The notes under the pieces are model-generated. The model was given only the letters and a program-made list of their open reading frames with translations, was not told the origin of the DNA and did not search any database. The position numbers were made by a program, and so were the translations under genes. Below, one piece after another: positions 51,872 through 61,000 of a stretch of DNA of 64,000 nt (position 1 is its first letter; every line of letters begins with the position of its first letter). The stretch is from CAYRDC01 sp964422925 (GTDB lineage: Bacteria; Bacteroidota; Bacteroidia; Chitinophagales; S012-47), in assembly GCA_964422925.1 (NCBI GenBank), contig CAYRDC010000011.1:1-64000 (forward strand), read 5' to 3'.

Positions 51872-54637
51872 TCAGACCACAATATTGACAATGCGCCCCG
51901 GCACTACGATGATCTTCCGGGGACTGCGGCCTTCCAGCCAGCGTTGCACCACCTCGTTGGCAAGTACTTCCTGCTCAATCTCCTCCTGGGCAAAACCGGC
52001 CGGCACCCGGATGCGGGTACGCATTTTCCCGTTTACCGATACCGGGTATTCCACCTCGTCAACCACCAGACACTGCTCGTCATACACCGGGTAGCGGGCA
52101 TCATGCACGGTGGGCTCATGGCCCAGGCGTTCCCACAGCTCCTCGGTGATGTGCGGGGCAAAAGGCGCCAGCAGGACAGTAAGCGGTTCAAGCACTTCCC
52201 TGGAATGACAACCCAGGCCGGTCAGCTCGTTTACGCAAATCATAAACGCGCTTACAGCCGTATTGAATGAACAGCGTTCAATATCCTCCCGGACTTTCTT
52301 GATCGTTTTGTGCAGTACGCGCAGTTCGTCCACCGAAGGTTCCTCCTCCGTGACGCGCCATCTGCCGTCCCGGTCGAAAAACAGGTTCCAGTATTTACGC
52401 AAAAACTTGTACACCCCGTCAATGCCGTTGGTGTCCCAGGGCTTGTGCGCCTCGATGGGGCCCAGGAACATTTCGTACATGCGGAACGTGTCGGCTCCGT
52501 ATTTCTCGATAATATCATCCGGGTTCACCACATTGAACTTCGACTTGGACATCTTCTCCACCTCTGTGCCGCAAATGAATTTGCCGTCCTCCAGTTCGAA
52601 GGCGTATTCCGCATAGTCCGGCATGCTCTTTTTGAAAGCGTCCACATCGAGCACGTTGTGGTGCACCAGGTTCACATCCACATGGATGGGTATGGTCTTA
52701 TAGTTTTTCGCCAGCCCTTTCGATACGAATTTCTGCTCCCCGACCACCCGGTAAGCCAGGCTCGACATGCCCTGGATCATGCCCTGGTTGATCATGGTTT
52801 TGAAGGGTTCATCGGTGGGAACCAGTCCCAGGTCGTAGAGGAACTTGTGCCAGAAGCGCGCGTACATCAGGTGTCCCACAGCGTGTTCGGCCCCGCCAAT
52901 GTAGAGGTCCACATCGCGCCAGTATTCAAGGGCTTCCCTCCCGGCAAAGGCCTGCTCATTGTGCGCATCCATGTAACGGAGAAAATACCAGGAAGACCCC
53001 GCGTAGCCCGGCATGGTATCGGTTTCGCGTTGGCTGCCGTCCGGCAGGTTCACCCAGTCGGCAAGGCGGGCCAGGGGGCTTTCACCTGTACCGGTAGGAC
53101 GAAAATCATCCAGTTCCGGCAACTCCAGCGGAAGTTCTTCCCAGGACAGGGCGTATGGGATCTCCTCCCGGTAAACGATCGGAAAGGGCTCGCCCCAATA
53201 ACGCTGGCGGCTGAATCCGGCATCCCGTATCTTGTAATTCACCCGGCCCTTCCCCAGATGCTGCCGTTCAATCTCTTCAATGATTTTCGGGATGGCTTCC
53301 TGCACATCCAGGCCGTTCAGGAAACCCGAATTCATCATTTTCCCCGATTTATCATCATACGATTCCCGGGTGATGTCGGCCCCCTCGATGACCTGCACAA
53401 TCGGCAGCCCGAACTTTTTGGCAAAAGCGTAATCGCGCGAATCGTGGGCCGGCACGGCCATGATGGCCCCGGTGCCGTAGGAAGCCAGCACGTACTCGCT
53501 GATCCACACCGAAATTTTCTCTTTGGTAAACGGGTTGACCGCGTAGGCTCCCGTGAAAGCGCCCGTCACGGTCCGGACCTCGGAAATCCGGTCACGCTCC
53601 GATCGGCTCTGCACATACTCCAGGTAATCGTTCACTTCCTGTTCGCGGTCCGGGGTGGTGATCTTTTTCACCAGCTCATGCTCAGGGGCCAGCACCATGA
53701 AGGTGGCCCCGAATACCGTATCCGGCCGGGTGGTGAATACTTCAATGGTCTCTTCCCGGCCGTCCAGCGGGAACCGGATGCTCGCACCCTCCGACCGGCC
53801 GATCCAGTTACGCTGCATTTCCTTCAGCGGCTCCGGCCAGTTCAGCCTTCCGAGGCCTTCAAGGAGGCGCTCCGCGTAAGCCGTGATGCGGAGAAACCAC
53901 TGCCGCATCGGCCTGCGCACTACCGGGAACCCGCCCCGCACCGACAGGCCTTCCTTCACCTCGTCATTGGCCAGCACGGTGCCCAGCTCCGGGCACCAGT
54001 TCACCATGGTGTAATCCGTATAAGCCAGCCGGTAGTTGAGCAGCACTTTCTGCCTTTCGGTTTCGCTCATGGCATGCCATTCCTCGGCCCGGAACGACAA
54101 CTCGCGCCCGCAGGCAGCCTGCAGGCCTTCCGTGCCCCGCTCCGCGAAACGGACTTCCAGCTTTTCAATGGGTTCGGCCCTGTCTGTTTCCTGGTTATAC
54201 CAGTGGTGGAACAACTGCAGGAAAATCCACTGCGTCCATTTGTAATAATCCGGGTTGCAGGTCCAAACTTCCCGGCTCCAGTCATAGCTGAAGCCCATCA
54301 GTTTCAACTGCTCCTTGTAACGGGCTATATTTTTCCGCGTGGTTTCGGCCGGGTGCTGGCCGGTCTGGATAGCGTATTGCTCGGCCGGCAGGCCGAAAGC
54401 GTCAAAGCCCATCGGATGCAGCACATTAAACCCGTTGAGCCGCTTGTAACGGGCGTAAATATCCGCGGCAATGTATCCCAGCGGGTGCCCCACATGCAAC
54501 CCCGCCCCGGAAGGATAGGGAAACATCACCAGGGTGTAAAATTTCGGCTTGTCCGACCGGTTCGGCACCTTGTACACCTCGTGCTCTTCCCAATAGCGCT
54601 GCCACTTCCGCTCAATTGCTCTGCTGTCGTATTCCAT
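51872..54637 (-). CDS. leuS: Leucyl-tRNA synthetase
   Basis: 921 residues, the normal size. The class I signatures are PYPSGAGLHVGHPLGY (HIGH form HVGH) and EKMSKSKFNVV (KMSKS). The editing domain has TTRPDTVFGATFMVLAPEHE and SYGTGAIMAVPAHDSRDYAF, and the anticodon-binding domain lies at the C-terminus (NELTGLG...APHITEELWERLG). It is a single gene without tight neighbours and is transcribed away from ftsX. Confidence 0.99.
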   Translation of the reverse strand: MEYDSRAIERKWQRYWEEHEVYKVPNRSDKPKFYTLVMFPYPSGAGLHVGHPLGYIAADIYARYKRLNGFNVLHPMGFDAFGLPAEQYAIQTGQHPAETTRKNIARYKEQLKLMGFSYDWSREVWTCNPDYYKWTQWIFLQLFHHWYNQETDRAEPIEKLEVRFAERGTEGLQAACGRELSFRAEEWHAMSETERQKVLLNYRLAYTDYTMVNWCPELGTVLANDEVKEGLSVRGGFPVVRRPMRQWFLRITAYAERLLEGLGRLNWPEPLKEMQRNWIGRSEGASIRFPLDGREETIEVFTTRPDTVFGATFMVLAPEHELVKKITTPDREQEVNDYLEYVQSRSERDRISEVRTVTGAFTGAYAVNPFTKEKISVWISEYVLASYGTGAIMAVPAHDSRDYAFAKKFGLPIVQVIEGADITRESYDDKSGKMMNSGFLNGLDVQEAIPKIIEEIERQHLGKGRVNYKIRDAGFSRQRYWGEPFPIVYREEIPYALSWEELPLELPELDDFRPTGTGESPLARLADWVNLPDGSQRETDTMPGYAGSSWYFLRYMDAHNEQAFAGREALEYWRDVDLYIGGAEHAVGHLMYARFWHKFLYDLGLVPTDEPFKTMINQGMIQGMSSLAYRVVGEQKFVSKGLAKNYKTIPIHVDVNLVHHNVLDVDAFKKSMPDYAEYAFELEDGKFICGTEVEKMSKSKFNVVNPDDIIEKYGADTFRMYEMFLGPIEAHKPWDTNGIDGVYKFLRKYWNLFFDRDGRWRVTEEEPSVDELRVLHKTIKKVREDIERCSFNTAVSAFMICVNELTGLGCHSREVLEPLTVLLAPFAPHITEELWERLGHEPTVHDARYPVYDEQCLVVDEVEYPVSVNGKMRTRIRVPAGFAQEEIEQEVLANEVVQRWLEGRSPRKIIVVPGRIVNIVV

Positions 54638-54766
54638 GTACCCGCCTTTAGAGGGGCAAATTTATCAAAAAAGGCAGGGTTCGCCCCTGCCGGGGCAACA
54701 TAAGCCCCCGCACGGCCCGTTTTCTTTATCCACAACCGGGCAGGCAGCCCCGGCTGCTTTATTTTT

Positions 54767-54774
54767 TAACTTTG
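54767..54774 (+). promoter_or_regulatory. TAnnTTTG -7 box of ftsX
   Basis: TAACTTTG matches the -7 consensus exactly and lies 19 bases before the ftsX start codon. No TTG -33 element at suitable distance was found. Confidence 0.5.
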
Positions 54775-54793
54775 AACGGCAATCCCATGCCCT

Positions 54794-55675
54794 ATGTCTG
54801 ACCAGGTCGGAAAACGTATTCCCCGCAAGGCAAAACCCACCTACATCAGTTCCATCCTGATGACCTCGCTGGTGCTGTTCATCCTGGGACTCAGCGGCAT
54901 GATCTGGCTCCATTTCCAGGCCTTCACCAGCCTGGTGAAAGAAAACATCCAGGTTTCCGTGTACTTCAGCCCCAACGACAAAGAAGCCGATATCCTGCAA
55001 ACCCGGAAACGCCTCGAAATCGAACCCTTTATCAAGCGCATCGAATACGTCTCCCGCGACCAGGCTCTGCAAAACTATATCAATCGTTTTGAGGAGGATC
55101 CTACCCAGTTGCTCGACTATAACCCTTTGCCGGCTTCGCTCGACCTCTTCCTCACGGCCGATTATATGAATCCCGACAGTATCAGCGTGGTGGAATCCCT
55201 GCTACAGGACAAATACGGCTTCCTCCCGGCTGAAATCAAAACCGACCGCAAACTCATCACGGCCGTAGACCGCGACCTCGGCAAAGCCGGCCTCGTCATC
55301 GGGCTGATCTGCCTCGTGCTGCTGGTCATTGTCGTCCTCATGATCGACAGCACCGTTCGCCTGGCCATGTACAGCAACCGCTTCCTGATCCGCAACATGC
55401 AGCTGGTGGGCGCCAACCGCTGGTTCATCCTGAAACCCTACGCCCTGCGGGCCCTTTTCAACGGCCTCATCAGCGGCATCATGGCCGGCCTGGCTGTGCT
55501 TGTTTCCCTCTACCTTGCCCGCAAGTACTTCCCTGACCTCGAACTGCTCGAAGACCTCCTCCGCTGGGGCCTGCTCCTCCTCACCCTCATCCTCCTCGGC
55601 ATGTTTATCTCCTGGTTCTCCACCCTCCGGTCCGTAAACCGTTACCTGAAAATGAAACTGGATGAGTTGTATTGA
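54794..55675 (+). CDS. ftsX: Cell division protein FtsX
   Basis: 293 residues: one N-terminal helix (YISSILMTSLVLFILGLSGMIWL), a periplasmic domain (about 60-165) and three C-terminal helices in the FtsX/MacB permease fold, with SNRFLIRNMQLVGANRWFI before the second helix group. FtsX with the ATPase FtsE activates septal peptidoglycan hydrolases. ftsE is not in the window, which is common in Bacteroidota. Confidence 0.95.
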   Translation: MSDQVGKRIPRKAKPTYISSILMTSLVLFILGLSGMIWLHFQAFTSLVKENIQVSVYFSPNDKEADILQTRKRLEIEPFIKRIEYVSRDQALQNYINRFEEDPTQLLDYNPLPASLDLFLTADYMNPDSISVVESLLQDKYGFLPAEIKTDRKLITAVDRDLGKAGLVIGLICLVLLVIVVLMIDSTVRLAMYSNRFLIRNMQLVGANRWFILKPYALRALFNGLISGIMAGLAVLVSLYLARKYFPDLELLEDLLRWGLLLLTLILLGMFISWFSTLRSVNRYLKMKLDELY

Positions 55676-56030
55676 GGGCAGCAGTCAACGCGGCTGAAGC
55701 CAACGGCAACGCATATTCTTTCAGCCCTTCTTTTTCCATCTGACAGGCAAATCCCGCCTTCCGGGCAAGAACAAGCCGCCAGGAACCCATGTATGATGAG
55801 ATTCTTCGGTCACTGCGTTCCCTCAGAATGACGCAGCGGTAGGGAGGGTGGAGCGCCCTGGCGCCCCGCCCTCCTGAATATGAACGTCATTCTGAGCGGA
55901 CCCGACAAGGGGAGCGAAGAATCTCTATACCGGTTGTATCTAAAATGCGGTATATGATTTTTGTACAGCCAGGGCATTGATAAAGTCCGGTGTCCAACCC
56001 CCGAAATGATTAAAAAGGCGCGGAGAAACG
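55676..56030. other. Intergenic region holding a nested palindromic repeat
   Basis: No gene is seen. The central 128 bases are the repeat element at 55798-55925, described separately. The flanks (55676-55797 and 55926-56030) show no clear promoter, terminator or reading frame with protein-like composition. It is the boundary between the housekeeping genes and the restriction island. Confidence 0.6.
55798..55925. repeat. Nested palindromic (MITE/REP-like) repeat element
   Basis: The outer arms 55798-55833 (starting GAGATTCTTCGG and ending CTCAGAATGACG) and 55885-55925 (CGTCATTCTGAG ... CGAAGAATCTC) are imperfect inverted copies of each other. Inside, 55842-55856 and 55861-55875 form a second GC-rich stem with a short loop. 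The outer sequence is of the AGATTCTTCGCT...CAGAATGACG type that recurs in many bacterial genomes as a mobile non-coding repeat. It could be transcribed as a long hairpin. Confidence 0.8.
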
Positions 56031-56741
56031 TCAGACCATCACACGTTCCAACCGGTCTTTCCATTTCTCCCAGTCAGGCATAACCATTCGCTGAAGATCA
56101 TAGAAAGCCTTTCCGTGATGATGATGGAATAAGTGGCAAAACTCATGTATCACCACATAGTCAATGCACCGGGACGGTGCCTTGATAATCTCCGGATTGA
56201 GGATAATCCGGCCTTTGGGGGTGCAGCTCCCCCATCGCTTGGCCATTCGCTGAATGAGCAGTGGCGGCCGCTCCGTTAAACCGAAAGGCCTGAACAATTC
56301 CACGGCATCCCGCATGCATTTGTCAAACCGTCTTTCCGCGTGTTTCTTGTACCAGCTGCCGAGCAATCCCTTCACCCGGTCCCGCCTCAAAGGATGTTTG
56401 GTGAAAACAAACAACCGCCCCTTCATCAGTTTAACCTCTTCCCTCTCGGATTGAACTACCTTCAGCTTGTATTGTTTCCCGAGATACCGGTGCGTTTCCC
56501 CCGATACATACTCCCGTGGCGGTGTGGTCGGTAAAAAGGATTCAAAAAAACGTTGCTGCTTTACAATCCATCGCGCCCGCTTCTCCACCCGCTTCAGGAT
56601 TTCATCCATCACTGCTTTCCTGGGTGCCCGTACTTCTACCCGGCAATCCGGGTAAACCGTTATACCCAGTGTTTTCCGGTCACTCCGTTTTAACTCAAAG
56701 GTTATTTCCGCAGTACCGTAACTGATAAAATGCTTCGCCAT
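56031..56741 (-). CDS. YgjP/SprT-like zinc metallopeptidase (DUF45)
   Basis: 236 residues of the YgjP-like family. The N-terminal strand domain (ITFELKRSDRKTLGITVYPD) precedes KRWGSCTPKGRIILNPEIIKAP and the zinc motif HEFCHLFHHHHGKAFYDL, where HExxH and a later His bind Zn. Its substrate is unknown. The start ATG shares one base with the stop of hsdR (TAATG), so the two are translationally coupled. Genes of this family are often part of type I restriction loci. Confidence 0.94.
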   Translation of the reverse strand: MAKHFISYGTAEITFELKRSDRKTLGITVYPDCRVEVRAPRKAVMDEILKRVEKRARWIVKQQRFFESFLPTTPPREYVSGETHRYLGKQYKLKVVQSEREEVKLMKGRLFVFTKHPLRRDRVKGLLGSWYKKHAERRFDKCMRDAVELFRPFGLTERPPLLIQRMAKRWGSCTPKGRIILNPEIIKAPSRCIDYVVIHEFCHLFHHHHGKAFYDLQRMVMPDWEKWKDRLERVMV

Positions 56742-59700
56742 TAATACCTGTTTTTCGCGATTTTAATGGCATTCTCTATGATCTCATCCATCTGGTCATA
56801 GGTAAGAGCCAGTCCTTTATCTTTCAGATCAAAAAGATAATCCTCTATTTGCTGACGCATCCGGTTCTGAATATCGGTTTTAACCTTCCAATCCACCACC
56901 ACTAATTCCCGGATAATCCGGTCAATCTCCGTCCCGGCTTCAGCCGCCAGTTCCTTTATGCTTCCGTTCCTTCCTGACTTTTCTATGGTTTCCTTTACAA
57001 TTCCGTAAAAAGCATGAGCTGAGGGATTTTCTCTGATAGCTTCTGGGATATCCTCCTCGTAACCTCTCCGCACCGTTTCCATAATCTCCGTTACCCGCTG
57101 CAGGTACATGGCATCGTCAATCCTTTGCTGACGGTATTCTTCAATGGTTTCCTCCAGCAATTGTGAAAACTTCTTGTAAAACGCAGGATCATTGTCCATA
57201 ACCTCCTGAATGCTGCGGGCTGTCCGTGTGGCGATCATATCGGCCCGCGCGGCCTTGCCTGTTACTTTCTCAACTTCCCTGGCAAAGGCTTCCTCTTCAA
57301 ATATGTTTACCTGCTCTGTCAACCGGAGCACTTCACTGGAGGTAACGTGCGTGTCAATCAGTTTCTGAATCTGCGGCTCGTATTGCCGGTAATCCACGGC
57401 ATCCGAATAGCGCGCCTTTACCGACACCCGTAGATGCTGGAAGAACTTCAGGTCATCCGTATAGCGTTTTACCTGTTCTTCCGGGGTGTTCAGCAGAAAC
57501 TCCATGGATGACATCGCCACCTTTAGTGTCCTCGAGTATTTCGATAGCGCTTCGTAAAAATCATCCCGCAGTTTCCGGTCGGCCAGCAGGCGTTCATAGG
57601 CTTCTTCATCCCGCCTGTTGGTAATGCTTTTGAAAATATCCCACAGGTTGCTGTGACGCTGTGGCAGTTTGGCAATTTCTTCCCGCAGGCTCATCAGGGT
57701 GTTCTTCAGGTCTTCCTCGTCAAACTCAGCCAAACCTGCTTCAGTATAGGCTGTCAGCGCCTGGTCGAGGTTGCCCAGTATGCCGTAGTAATCAATGATA
57801 TACCCGAAATCCTTCCCCTGATACACCCGGTTTACCCGCGCGATGGCCTGCAGCAGCGAGTGATCCCGCAGGTTCCGGCAGATGTACATCACCACCGCCC
57901 GGGGCGCATCAAAACCAGTCAACAGCTTGTCCACCACGATGATGATTTCAGGCTCCTCGGCCTGCAGGAAAGCATTGATAAGCTGTTTGTTGTATTCATA
58001 GTCGCTGCCAAACCGCTCCATCATCCTCCGCCAGAATATCTGCACTTCCTTGTCACGGCTTTCATCATACTCGGTGTGCCCTTCCCGCTCATCCGGTGGG
58101 GATATCAGCACCTCGGTCTTAACGTATCCAATATCCTCCATGTATCGCTGGTATTTCAGCGCTACTTTCTTGTTCGGGGCTACCAGTATTCCCTTGAACC
58201 CTGTTCCCTGCCACTCATTGCGGAAATGGAGCGATATGTCCCATGCCGTCCGGTATACCCGCTGGTCGGCCTCGTTCAACTGGTCCGAGCGGCTGAATTT
58301 CTTTTTCAGGTCCGCTTTCTGGTATTCGTTTAAGGGTTCACAAATCATATCGAAATACCGGTCAATGGCTTCACGGTTCACCTCCTGTACCACATGCCTC
58401 GATTCATACAACAAGGGAACCACCGCCCCGTCTTCCACGGCCTGGTCTATGGTGTAAGCCGGATCAATCAGCCCACCGAACTTGGCCACGGTATTTTTGT
58501 CGCGCTTCATCACCGGTGTGCCTGTAAACCCGATATAACAGGCATTGGGAAACACCATCTGCATCCGGGCGTTGGCAATACCGTACTGGCTGCGATGGCT
58601 CTCATCCACCAGCACGAAAATGTCCGGTGACTCATCCTGCACCCGGCCTCTTTTCAGGGCTGTATCAAACTTGTTGATGATGGTGGCAATGACCGGCACC
58701 CGGCCTTCCCTGATCAGTTTTATCAGGTCTTTGCCACTGGTGGCTTTTTTAACTTCCTTCTGGCAGTTTTTAAAGGTTTTGTAAATCTGGTCATCCAGGC
58801 TTATCCGGTCGGTGACCAGCACAATGCGCGCCCGGGGTATGTCCAGGGCGATGCTTTTGGCCAGCATGACCATGGTAAGCGACTTGCCGCTGCCCTGGGT
58901 GTGCCATACCACACCGCCCCTGCGCCTGCCGTTTTCCGTTGTTTTTATCCGTTCCAGGATGGATTTCACCGTGAAATACTGCTGGTAACGGGCTATTTTC
59001 TTAATTCCCGCATCAAACACGATGAACCGGTAAACCAGCTCCATGAGGCGTGAAGGAAGGCAAAGGGCATATAACAACCGGTCCTGTTCGGTTACCTGCA
59101 GGATATTCTGGTTGATCTGGTCAACATATTCAGGCATGTTGCGGAACCGTTCGGCAGGATCCAGGTACTGCAGTTTATTGTACAAAGGTTTGTTCTTCAC
59201 CCGCCTGATTTCTTCTTCCCGGAATTCCTTTTCGCGCCACCGGAACCAATAGTTCACATCACTGCCGGTGGTGGCATACAGGGCATCGTTTGTGCTGATG
59301 GCCAGCAACAACTGGGAATAGATAAACAACTGCGGTATTTCATTCAGCCGCTGGTTACGGATTTGCTGCGACACGGCCTGCATCACCGGCTTTTCCCCGC
59401 CTGCCAGCTCCAGGTCGGGGCGTTTGCATTCAATGACCACAAACGGTATCCCGTTCACAAACAACACGATATCCGGCCTGCGGGTCCGGTCCGACTGGCT
59501 GCGTGACACGCTGAACTCTTCCGTTACGTGAAAGACATTGTTCTCCGGGTGCTCCCAGTCGATATAGCGCAGGGTATAGCTCTTGCGGTCACCCTGTATG
59601 GTCTCCTCGAAACTCTTCCCCAGGTTCAGCAGGTCGTACACCTGCTCGTTGGTGCGCACCAGGCCGTCCGTGAGGGTGAATTCCTTCAGGGCCTTCACCG

Positions 59701-59929
59701 CCCGGTGTATGTTCTCGTTGCTGAACGGGTATTGCTGCCCGCGGAATTCAATCTGGTTCAGCCTGCGCAGCTGCTGCTCCAGGATGCCCTCCAGCAACAC
59801 GTTCGAGGCCTTGCCCCCGCGCTGATGTTCGACCTCCTCCGGGCTCAGGTATTCATAGCCCATGTTCACCAGCAGCTGCAGGGCCGGCAGCTGGGATATA
59901 TGGTCTTCGGCAAATGACGGTGTTTTCAT
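56741..59929 (-). CDS. hsdR: Type I restriction enzyme subunit R
   Basis: 1062 residues. The N-terminal nuclease has RPDIVLFVNGIPFVVIECKR (Asp153, Glu167, Lys169 of the PD-(D/E)XK fold). The translocase has Walker A TQGSGKS (344-350), DESH (about 442-445) with CYIGFTGTP, and the motif VI region QAIARVNRV followed by FGYIIDYYG. A helical C-terminal domain binds the methylase core. It needs HsdM and HsdS; hsdS is at 61605, hsdM is outside the window. The gene lies one base behind the RhuM-Fic gene. Confidence 0.97.
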   Translation of the reverse strand: MKTPSFAEDHISQLPALQLLVNMGYEYLSPEEVEHQRGGKASNVLLEGILEQQLRRLNQIEFRGQQYPFSNENIHRAVKALKEFTLTDGLVRTNEQVYDLLNLGKSFEETIQGDRKSYTLRYIDWEHPENNVFHVTEEFSVSRSQSDRTRRPDIVLFVNGIPFVVIECKRPDLELAGGEKPVMQAVSQQIRNQRLNEIPQLFIYSQLLLAISTNDALYATTGSDVNYWFRWREKEFREEEIRRVKNKPLYNKLQYLDPAERFRNMPEYVDQINQNILQVTEQDRLLYALCLPSRLMELVYRFIVFDAGIKKIARYQQYFTVKSILERIKTTENGRRRGGVVWHTQGSGKSLTMVMLAKSIALDIPRARIVLVTDRISLDDQIYKTFKNCQKEVKKATSGKDLIKLIREGRVPVIATIINKFDTALKRGRVQDESPDIFVLVDESHRSQYGIANARMQMVFPNACYIGFTGTPVMKRDKNTVAKFGGLIDPAYTIDQAVEDGAVVPLLYESRHVVQEVNREAIDRYFDMICEPLNEYQKADLKKKFSRSDQLNEADQRVYRTAWDISLHFRNEWQGTGFKGILVAPNKKVALKYQRYMEDIGYVKTEVLISPPDEREGHTEYDESRDKEVQIFWRRMMERFGSDYEYNKQLINAFLQAEEPEIIIVVDKLLTGFDAPRAVVMYICRNLRDHSLLQAIARVNRVYQGKDFGYIIDYYGILGNLDQALTAYTEAGLAEFDEEDLKNTLMSLREEIAKLPQRHSNLWDIFKSITNRRDEEAYERLLADRKLRDDFYEALSKYSRTLKVAMSSMEFLLNTPEEQVKRYTDDLKFFQHLRVSVKARYSDAVDYRQYEPQIQKLIDTHVTSSEVLRLTEQVNIFEEEAFAREVEKVTGKAARADMIATRTARSIQEVMDNDPAFYKKFSQLLEETIEEYRQQRIDDAMYLQRVTEIMETVRRGYEEDIPEAIRENPSAHAFYGIVKETIEKSGRNGSIKELAAEAGTEIDRIIRELVVVDWKVKTDIQNRMRQQIEDYLFDLKDKGLALTYDQMDEIIENAIKIAKNRY

Positions 59930-59930
59930 T

Positions 59931-60923
59931 TCAGTTATTCTTGTTAATCAGGTTCACGATAACCTTTATAATTACATCCTTATCCCCGGGATGGCTTTCG
60001 GCAATCATCAGGGTAAGGGCTACCAGCGCGTTGTCGGCAATTCGTTTTTGCCCGCTTTCGTCATAGAGCAATCGATTCCTCTCAAGAAACCAAATGAAAA
60101 TGAAAGCGGCAATGCGCTTGTTCCCGTCCACAAACGAATGATTCTTAACGATGAAATAGAGCAAATGGGCCGCTTTCTCCTCAATGCTCGGATACAGGTC
60201 TTTGTTACCGAAAGTCTGATAGATGGCAGCCAGCGAACTTTTAAATGAATCATCTTTTTCCTGCCCAAACAGCGGACTGCCTCCTGATTTTTCCTTTAAC
60301 CGGTCAATCGCTTTCCGAGCTTCTTCATAGGTGATCCGGAAAACTTCTTTTTTGGTAGTCCGCTCGATTTTCAGCTCCGAATGGTCGTATTTGTCCAGGG
60401 TATCAAGGGCGTAGGCAAAATCGGTAATCACTTTCAGCAGGCCGGCTGCTTCCGCAGTGCCCAGCGCTTTCTGCTGCATGACATTGCCCAACAATTGCAC
60501 GGCCCGCTTCAGGTCCCTGAACTGCTTTTGTTCCTCTCTCAGCCGTTGTTCATTAATCGCGTACCCTTTAACCAGGTATTCTTTCAGAACCTTGTTTGCC
60601 CAGATCCTGAATTGGGTACCTCTTTTAGAGTTCACGCGGTAGCCAACCGATATGATGGCGTCTAAATTGTAAAATCGTATATTCCTCCTTACCTGCCGTT
60701 TACCTTCTTTTCGAACTACCGAGAAATACTCGGTAGTTGCCTTTTCGTCAAGTTCCCCAGATTCATAAATATTTCTCAAATGCAGCCCGATTGTATCAGT
60801 ATCCTTTTCAAAGAGTTCAGCCATTTGCCTTTGAGAAAGCCAAAGGGTTTCCTCCTGCAAGCGAACATCCAGTTTCGCCTGCCCGTCTTCGGCTTCGTAT
60901 ATGACTATCTGGCTTTTCCCCAT
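59931..60923 (-). CDS. RhuM-Fic fusion protein
   Basis: 330 residues. The N-terminal 170 match the RhuM family (VRLQEETLWLSQRQMAELFEKD, FYNLDAIISVGYRVNSKRGT, FRIWANKVLKEYLVKGYAIN). The C-terminal part is a Fic/Doc domain with HSFVDGNKR at 262-270, the HxFx(D/E)GN(G/K)R active site that moves AMP or phosphate onto target proteins. Such fusions occur in type I restriction operons, where a toxin or regulatory role has been suspected but not shown. It lies 77 bases downstream of the 61001 gene and one base upstream of hsdR. Confidence 0.9.
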   Translation of the reverse strand: MGKSQIVIYEAEDGQAKLDVRLQEETLWLSQRQMAELFEKDTDTIGLHLRNIYESGELDEKATTEYFSVVRKEGKRQVRRNIRFYNLDAIISVGYRVNSKRGTQFRIWANKVLKEYLVKGYAINEQRLREEQKQFRDLKRAVQLLGNVMQQKALGTAEAAGLLKVITDFAYALDTLDKYDHSELKIERTTKKEVFRITYEEARKAIDRLKEKSGGSPLFGQEKDDSFKSSLAAIYQTFGNKDLYPSIEEKAAHLLYFIVKNHSFVDGNKRIAAFIFIWFLERNRLLYDESGQKRIADNALVALTLMIAESHPGDKDVIIKVIVNLINKNN

Positions 60924-61000
60924 TGTACTTAAATGGTGTTTTTCGGTATGACCTGATGCTTAACGGTCCATAAACAATGATTCATGGAAAAAACTATCTT

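Noticed and set aside
52310..54703. A 797-codon open frame on the plus strand opposite leuS
   Set aside because: It mirrors leuS codon for codon, is rich in His, Arg and Pro, and has no recognisable domain. leuS is complete and certain, so this is an antisense shadow of its codon bias.
55810..56064. An 84-codon minus-strand frame between ftsX and the peptidase gene
   Set aside because: It lies across the palindromic repeat and overlaps the peptidase gene end; its composition is not protein-like.
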